Assembly: GCA_047602185.1 (NCBI GenBank) | Contig: JASGHY010000001.1 | Span: forward strand, 2,418,001-2,482,000 | Length of the DNA stretch: 64,000 bases | DNA from: PMP191F sp047602185 | Lineage (GTDB): Bacteria > Bacteroidota > Bacteroidia > Chitinophagales > Chitinophagaceae | Reading direction: 5' to 3' | In this document: positions 59,285 through 64,000 of the stretch, in pieces | Layout: every line of letters starts with the position of its first letter | Numbering within the stretch: the stretch's first letter is position 1 | Notes under the pieces: generated by a model | Databases searched by the model: none | What the model was told of the DNA's origin: nothing | The model's input: the letters and a program-made list of their open reading frames with translations, nothing else | Program-made: the position numbers and the translations under genes

Positions 59285-59298
59285 CCCTTTATTAAGGG
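59285..59298 (+). promoter_or_regulatory. Hairpin abutting the AraC start codon
   Basis: CCCTTTATTAAGGG forms a 5-bp hairpin (CCCTT / AAGGG) directly before the ATG at 59299. It could be a regulator site or mask ribosome binding. Confidence 0.4.
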
Positions 59299-60267
59299 AT
59301 GGTCATTAAAAGCAAATTCAAGGGTGTAAATGAGTGGTTATTTATTGAGGATATTGCTGATACGTATTCACCTCAAAATGCCGTACATGCAACGCGGGTA
59401 GCCATTGAGCGGCCTCCCGTTAACATGACCAATTTCCAGCTAAGCAGTTCCGGCCTCTTCCTCCTTTATTCAGATATGTGGTTTGATGAACAGGTGCAGA
59501 TGTACACCGAGGTACTGGGTGAAACCATCACCAGCCAGTTTATTTTCTACCGGCAAAAGAATGCCAAGAAACTCAGCATACAGGGGCGCAGCAGGCATAA
59601 TATCCGCTACATTCCTTCTGTTACACAGCAGTATGATCTGAAGTCTGATATACAATATGCCTACTTCCTGATGGTATTATCGAAGGATTATTATTTCCAT
59701 CTTATTAACCGTCATTCTTCCCTGCACGAGGATTTTGTACGCGAGGTAGATAAGGGTGAATCTGTTTCTTTTAAGCAGGAAGATAAAGTGGTAACGCCCG
59801 ATATGTTGCGCATCATTAATGAATTGAAAGAAACGCAGAAAACAGGAGAATTACTGAGACTGCATACTGAAGCAAAGATCCTTGAACTGCTGATCTGCCA
59901 ACTGGAACAGTTCCAGGAAGGTGATGATGATCCTAAAGCAATACTCAAAGACGCTGATATAGAAAAGCTGGAACAGGCCCGCAGCATACTGGAACTTAAC
60001 TTTGTAAACCCACCCACGCAACGGGAGCTTGCAATGGCTGTAGCACTCAATGAATCCAAATTGCGTCGTGGTTTTAAAGAATATTTTGCTACTACTATTT
60101 ATGAGTACACGTTGAGACTGCGTATGGAATATGCACGCCAGTTATTACTGATAGAAAAGAAAACCATCCAGGAAACAGCTACCCTCACCGGCTTTAACCA
60201 CCAGAACAATTTCAGCAGCTCCTTCAAAAAGTATTTTGGTATTTCGCCCAGCGATATCAGGCCGTAG
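59299..60267 (+). CDS. AraC-family transcriptional regulator
   Basis: 322 residues. The C-terminal 90 residues are the double helix-turn-helix: PPTQRELAMAVALNESKLRR with KEYFATTIYEYTLRLRMEYA, then KTIQETATLTGFNHQNNFSS and SFKKYFGISPSDIRP. The N-terminal 220 residues form an undefined sensor domain rather than a plain cupin, similar in layout to PchR-type regulators of iron-siderophore receptors. Its position between a TonB receptor and the haem importer suggests it controls them; the ligand is unknown. Its last codons are repeated 88 nt further on. Confidence 0.9.
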   Translation: MVIKSKFKGVNEWLFIEDIADTYSPQNAVHATRVAIERPPVNMTNFQLSSSGLFLLYSDMWFDEQVQMYTEVLGETITSQFIFYRQKNAKKLSIQGRSRHNIRYIPSVTQQYDLKSDIQYAYFLMVLSKDYYFHLINRHSSLHEDFVREVDKGESVSFKQEDKVVTPDMLRIINELKETQKTGELLRLHTEAKILELLICQLEQFQEGDDDPKAILKDADIEKLEQARSILELNFVNPPTQRELAMAVALNESKLRRGFKEYFATTIYEYTLRLRMEYARQLLLIEKKTIQETATLTGFNHQNNFSSSFKKYFGISPSDIRP

Positions 60268-60377
60268 AAAGCAAATAGCAATAAAGTTATGTGGCTCCCT
60301 GCTTATTGGAAAGTAAGCCTCTTATGGCATTTCATCCAGCAATATCAGGCCGCAAAAAGCAAATAGCAATAATGCTA
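60238..60377. repeat. Tandem duplication of the AraC gene's 3' end
   Basis: Bases 60238-60290 (coding for the last residues GISPSDIRP plus the stop and 20 nt after) recur at 60326-60377 with a few changes: GCGATATCAGGCCG versus GCAATATCAGGCCG, then AAAGCAAATAGCAATAA in both. The spacing is 88 nt. Confidence 0.8.
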
Positions 60378-60380
60378 TCC

Positions 60381-60515
60381 ATATCGTAAAATTAAGCTCC
60401 GGCAGGAGCTACCTGTAAGGCACCGGGGGCTCCTACCGGAGCCGTAACATGCCTGGTTATGATCATTTCTATAAACAGCTGGCCACGCTGTGGCCCTTTC
60501 TTAATTCAACGATAT
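60381..60515. repeat. REP/MITE-like element, short copy
   Basis: 135-bp element with terminal inverted repeats ATATCGTAAAATTAAG / CTTAATTCAACGATAT (14 of 16 match). It contains GCTCCGGCAGGAGC, GGCTCCTACCGGAGCC and GGCCACGCTGTGGCC hairpins and shares about 120 bp with 10565-10691. It ends 8 nt from the HmuV-HmuS stop codon. Confidence 0.78.
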
Positions 60516-60523
60516 TAATAAAG

Positions 60524-62212
60524 CTATACGGAAAGCCCTGCCAATGCCTGCCGCCAGGCAGCAGACTCGGTAACACCTTGCTCGGCCAGGCCACAGACCT
60601 GCAGTATAAGTTCACCCTGCTGATTCAGCAAAGCCACCGCATGCACTTCGCCACTGGCCGAAGGTTGCACTACGTAGCGGGCACTTTTTACTGCTGCTTC
60701 ACGCAGGTGCAATGTAAACGCAGCATCATTTACATGGTACCACGCTCCCATATCTACCAGGTTCTTTACCGTACCCGTGTGTTGCTGTACACATCCGTTG
60801 TTACCGGCCGTTACCCGCAGGGGAATATTATTATCTGAACACAAAGCCATCAGGCTTTTGAAATCACTTACCGTCAACTCCCGCAACACATGCCCGTCAG
60901 TATTATGTACCGGTGATGCCGGTTGGTGAGAAGGTGCCTGTATAGCAACCGGTTTCTGTGAAACATCCCTGAACCTTTCCACCAGTGACCGGTAAGCATT
61001 TTTATTACTTTGCTCAGTAAGAATGATCTTATGTAATGCGGTGCCGGAGGCTGAAAAGAATTCAATGCTATTACGTCCATTGTCTGCATCATGTACCGCA
61101 ATCGCGATCTGCCATTGCTCAAACTGCAACTGTACACAGATAGACTGATCGTATAAACCTTTGCGCTCGTGAATACAGTCTTCATTACGCGTAAGCGCTT
61201 TTACATAGCCCAGTTCACCGGCTGCTTCCAGGATGGCTTTCATCTCAGGCCGCAGCAATACAGTATCATTGCCCAGCCCGATCATTACCAACTCAGCTTC
61301 GCTGATCCCGAGTGCAGCAGCAGTTTCGTGTGCCGGCTGACGCGGATGTGCAGCTTTGTATAATTCATATTGCTCGCGCAGTGTCAATGCCTGTTCATCT
61401 ACCGGCAACAGAGTATTAAAAAGTGTAGCATTCAGTTTGATCTCTTTAGGTATCATGTAGGGATTCAGCGTGCGCGGGTTGATCACCACTTCTGCCTCTA
61501 TTGAAAAAACGGTATAGATATTCAGCGGTGTCAGTACCTGCGATGGTGTACCATCGCACCATCTTTTACCATGCTTCATCATCAGGATGCGGTCTGCATA
61601 CTGCGCAGCGAGGTTGATCTCGTGCAAGGCTGCGATCACCATATACCCTTTTCTTGCCAGTGCCCTTACAATAGCCAATGTCTGCTGCTGGTATAGTGCG
61701 TCCATGGCAGCCACTGGTTCGTCCAGCAACAGCAATGCACCCTGCATATCCCATACCTGGCAAAGCACACGCGCCAGTTGTACGCGTTGCTGCTCACCAC
61801 CCGAAAGTGACAGAAAGTTGCGTTCCAGCAAATGCTCCACGCCACAGATCTTTGCACTCTCTTCCGCCGCCACATGATCCTGTGCAGCAGGCTGATTGCG
61901 GTAATGCGGATAGCGGCCCATCAATATGATCTCCGCTACTGTAAAAGGCATATTCACGGAGTTATGCTGGTGCAGCATGGCCCGTTTGATAGCCATTGCT
62001 TCTACTGAATAAGAGGCAAGTGGTTTACCGTAAAAATGGATCTGACCACTATCGGGCTGCCGCTCACCACAGAGCATTTTCAGTAAGGTAGATTTCCCTG
62101 CACCATTTGCACCCAGCAGTGCCAGCACTTCACCCGGTCTTACGGTGAAACTAACCTCTCTTACGATCGGATTCTTTTTTAACGTGCAGGAAACAGCATC
62201 TACTCTAAGCAT
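60524..62212 (-). CDS. HmuV-HmuS fusion: haem ABC ATPase joined to haem-handling protein
   Basis: 562 residues with two activities normally on separate genes. Residues 1-250 are the haem importer ATPase HmuV: Walker A GANGAGKST at 34-42, signature LSGGEQQR at 136-143, Walker B LLLLDEP at 160-166, switch His in AALHEIN. Residues 270-562 are HmuS/HemS-like: ETAAALGISEAELVMIGLG, VKALTRNEDCIHERKGLYD, then a second repeat with VTAGNNGCVQQHTGTVKNLV and FTLHLREAAVKSARYVV. HmuS accepts haem in the cytoplasm and can release its iron. The linker around residues 430-455 is short. No frameshift or stop separates the parts. It is 13 nt from hmuU. Confidence 0.93.
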   Translation of the reverse strand: MLRVDAVSCTLKKNPIVREVSFTVRPGEVLALLGANGAGKSTLLKMLCGERQPDSGQIHFYGKPLASYSVEAMAIKRAMLHQHNSVNMPFTVAEIILMGRYPHYRNQPAAQDHVAAEESAKICGVEHLLERNFLSLSGGEQQRVQLARVLCQVWDMQGALLLLDEPVAAMDALYQQQTLAIVRALARKGYMVIAALHEINLAAQYADRILMMKHGKRWCDGTPSQVLTPLNIYTVFSIEAEVVINPRTLNPYMIPKEIKLNATLFNTLLPVDEQALTLREQYELYKAAHPRQPAHETAAALGISEAELVMIGLGNDTVLLRPEMKAILEAAGELGYVKALTRNEDCIHERKGLYDQSICVQLQFEQWQIAIAVHDADNGRNSIEFFSASGTALHKIILTEQSNKNAYRSLVERFRDVSQKPVAIQAPSHQPASPVHNTDGHVLRELTVSDFKSLMALCSDNNIPLRVTAGNNGCVQQHTGTVKNLVDMGAWYHVNDAAFTLHLREAAVKSARYVVQPSASGEVHAVALLNQQGELILQVCGLAEQGVTESAAWRQALAGLSV

Positions 62213-62225
62213 GAAGATCCCTTTT

Positions 62226-63266
62226 TTAATGGAGCAATTTCTTTTTGTCTTTGATCAGGATATACAGGAATACCGGCGTGCCCAGCAACGCTGTTACTAC
62301 GCCAATAGGCAGTTCCATTGGCGCCGTCACTACCCTTGCTATCATATCTGCCACTGTCAACACCAATGCACCCAGTAAAGCAGAAGCGGGCAATACATAG
62401 CGGTTGTCAACGCCACCGATGAGCCGTACTGTATGTGGTACCAGCAAACCAACAAAACCAATAATACCGGTTACTGATACAGCACTGCCTACAGCCAGTG
62501 TAGAAAGCAATACGATCGTTTTCTTTACACTGCTTGTACGTACACCCAGTTGATCTGCCTGCGATTCACCCAGCGAAAAAGCATTCAGCTTTTTGCCCAT
62601 GAGGGGCAACCAGATCAACGGAACAATAATGCAGGGTGCTACACAGATCACATTGGACCATCCTGCACCTGCCAGGCTACCCAGCATCCAGAATGTGATA
62701 GTACGCAGTTGCTGTTCGCTGGAAGTATAAGTAATAAGTCCTGTTATAGCTCCTGCCAATGCGTTGATGGCAATGCCTGCCAACAACATGGTGGCAACAT
62801 TGGGCTTACCATCTGCTTTGGAAAGCTGGTACACCAGCATAGCTGCGATGCCTGCACCGGCAAAGGCGCCAAACACCAGCAGGTACTGACCCAGCCATTC
62901 ACTGATGCTTGCCAGCAGTCCCATTTCCAGTGCAATGATCACTGCACTTACCAATGATGCTCCTGCTGAAATACCAATAAGCCCGGGCTCTGCCAGCGGA
63001 TTACGAAAGATAGCCTGTACTGCGGCACCTGAAATGCCCAATGCCGCACCTACCAGTACACCCAGCAGTACACGCGGCAAACGTACCACTATCAACACGG
63101 CCTCATATTGTTCATCCACCGTTGCGGAAGAGACTAATCCAATCTTACTACCCAATACACGCAACACCTCCTTTACCGGGATATGCATAGCACCTAACCC
63201 TAATGAAAAAGCAATTGCCACCAGCAACCCTGCAGCCAACAGGCCATAGATCATCTTTTTTTTCAA
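62226..63266 (-). CDS. hmuU: Haem ABC transporter permease
   Basis: 346-residue FecCD-family inner-membrane permease with about nine or ten helices. Family blocks are VRLPRVLLGVLVGAALGISG, IFRNPLAEPGLIGISAGASL, SFWMLGSLAG-like FWMLGSLAGAGW, and the coupling stretch SLGESQADQLG with VTGIIGFVGLLVPHTVRLIG near the C-terminus. Works as a dimer with HmuV. The frame begins at a TTG (63264-63266, MKKKMIYGLL); the ATG four codons later (63254) is equally possible. Lies between the ATPase and binding-protein genes. Confidence 0.93.
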   Translation of the reverse strand: MKKKMIYGLLAAGLLVAIAFSLGLGAMHIPVKEVLRVLGSKIGLVSSATVDEQYEAVLIVVRLPRVLLGVLVGAALGISGAAVQAIFRNPLAEPGLIGISAGASLVSAVIIALEMGLLASISEWLGQYLLVFGAFAGAGIAAMLVYQLSKADGKPNVATMLLAGIAINALAGAITGLITYTSSEQQLRTITFWMLGSLAGAGWSNVICVAPCIIVPLIWLPLMGKKLNAFSLGESQADQLGVRTSSVKKTIVLLSTLAVGSAVSVTGIIGFVGLLVPHTVRLIGGVDNRYVLPASALLGALVLTVADMIARVVTAPMELPIGVVTALLGTPVFLYILIKDKKKLLH

Positions 63267-63276
63267 CTTAACCGTT

Positions 63277-64000
63277 TTAGGATTGTGGTATTACTTTTTC
63301 CAATTGAGCATGCAGTTCGCGGATAGCAGTGGCCAGGCGTACTGAAAAATTTACCAGCAGCGGTCCGTCCATCACGATCACCTGCTGCCGCTTGCCGGCA
63401 TTTGTAGCCGACATGCCCGGCATTTTCAGCAATGCGTTTTTACCTCCCAGGCTGCTTACTCCAAAATCAAACATCAGTATTACATCCGGGTTTGCTTTTA
63501 TCAACGCTTCTGTACTGTATGGTTTATAATCACTGAACTCCTGCACTACATTGCGTCCACCTGCCAGTAGTATCATGGCATCCATATTACTTCCCTTCCC
63601 TGCTACCGACATAGTGCCGGTACCGCGTGCATAAATGAATAATACTTTCGGTTGCTTACCGGATGCTTTTTTAATGCGATCCAGTTCAGTAGTAATTTCT
63701 TTTTCCGTTCCCGCTACCAGCGCTTCTCCCTTGTCCTGTACCTGCAATGCGGTAGCCACTGCACGGATAAACTGCAAAGCTCCCTTCACAGAATATTCCT
63801 GCCGGATGTTTACCAGCTTAATGCCTGCAGCACTCAACTGAGCCTGAACAGATCTTAAGATATCACCTTCGGGCGCCAATACAATATCGGGCCGGTAAGC
63901 CATAATGCCTTCGATAGAGAGTGAACGGTTGCGACTCACCTTTGGCAATTGCTTTACATAAGCAGGATACTCGCTCGTTACATCGGTAGCAACGATCTGC
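63277..64000 (-). CDS. hmuT: Haem-binding periplasmic protein (partial, cut by window end)
   Basis: Substrate-binding protein of the haem ABC importer. The visible part starts inside the gene and continues past base 64000 without a stop or start: about 240 residues, beginning QIVATDVTSEYPAYVKQL. Class-III binding-protein features include VSRNRSLSIEGIMAYRPDIV, ALQFIRAVATALQ and MAYRPDIVLAPEGD; VLFIYARGTGTMSVAGKGSN and GGRNVVQEFSDYKPYSTEAL are typical of HmuT. The signal peptide must lie beyond the window. Its stop is 10 nt before hmuU, so it is the first sequenced gene of the operon. Confidence 0.92.
   Translation of the reverse strand, partial: QIVATDVTSEYPAYVKQLPKVSRNRSLSIEGIMAYRPDIVLAPEGDILRSVQAQLSAAGIKLVNIRQEYSVKGALQFIRAVATALQVQDKGEALVAGTEKEITTELDRIKKASGKQPKVLFIYARGTGTMSVAGKGSNMDAMILLAGGRNVVQEFSDYKPYSTEALIKANPDVILMFDFGVSSLGGKNALLKMPGMSATNAGKRQQVIVMDGPLLVNFSVRLATAIRELHAQLEKVIPQS

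Noticed and set aside
1..64000. tRNA or rRNA genes
   Set aside because: I looked for TPsiC-loop and CCA-stem patterns in the gaps and saw none; only the SRP RNA is supported.

Overview
The window looks like a chromosomal segment of a Bacteroidota bacterium, most likely family Chitinophagaceae. The reasons are: -7 promoter boxes of the TAnnTTTG type; almost no Shine-Dalgarno sites; SusC-like and carboxypeptidase-domain TonB receptors; a TamL lipoprotein; DUF5103 and DUF5362 proteins; the SpoIIM/DUF4129/DUF4350/MoxR/DUF58 cluster; and an archaeal-type ProS. I see no rRNA, tRNA, CRISPR array, prophage or intact insertion sequence.

Layout. 0.4-12.7 kb: pyrimidine genes (pyrE, pyrB, pyrR) mixed with coaD, a Nudix hydrolase, a thioesterase, two paralogous outer-membrane barrels, pruA and a frameshifted prfB. 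13-23 kb: a SusC-like receptor, a histidine kinase, and the ATP-grasp / alpha-E / transglutaminase operon. 23-31 kb: transaldolase, SRP RNA, DUF5103, a LolE-like permease, the trmH-tamL divergent pair and truB. 31.6-38 kb: the SpoIIM-DUF4129-DUF4350-MoxR-DUF58 operon with a divergent RDD gene. 38-40 kb: four tandem DUF5362 membrane paralogues. 40-51 kb: proS, miaA, a CCA-type nucleotidyltransferase, a heptosyltransferase-like GT9, a Sua5-type enzyme and dapD. 51-56 kb: an FkbM methyltransferase, a DMT permease, a DUF2157 pair and a membrane-protein/HTH cassette. 56.5-64 kb: a TonB receptor, an AraC regulator and a haem import operon (fused HmuV-HmuS, HmuU, HmuT cut by the window end).

The main discovery is in the gaps. 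About twenty gaps are filled by chains of short modules. Each module is a degenerate tandem repeat of a 7-nt word, sometimes 8 or 9. I label the families by their core word: A (CACGACT), B (TTCACTA), C (ATCGAAT), D (TTGGCAG), E (GCTCGCA), F (CCTTGTG), G (TCAACCTT, 8 nt), H (CTACAAC), I (GCACATTC, 8 nt), J (CCTAATT), K (CTTAACG), L (AACCCGA), M (CGCAAAG, 9 nt). Modules are commonly joined by the word AATACAAG/CTTGTATT. In every array, modules left of centre are in the G-rich orientation ('G-form') and modules right of centre in the C-rich orientation ('C-form'). Arrays often start or stop within a few bases of stop codons and occur in none of the nine divergent promoter gaps. The closest structure I know is the heptanucleotide STRR of heterocystous cyanobacteria; I know of no description of this bilateral form.

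Functionally most of the window is housekeeping: pyrimidine and lysine synthesis, tRNA modification, translation and envelope assembly. The accessory part is haem import and several small membrane modules of unknown role.
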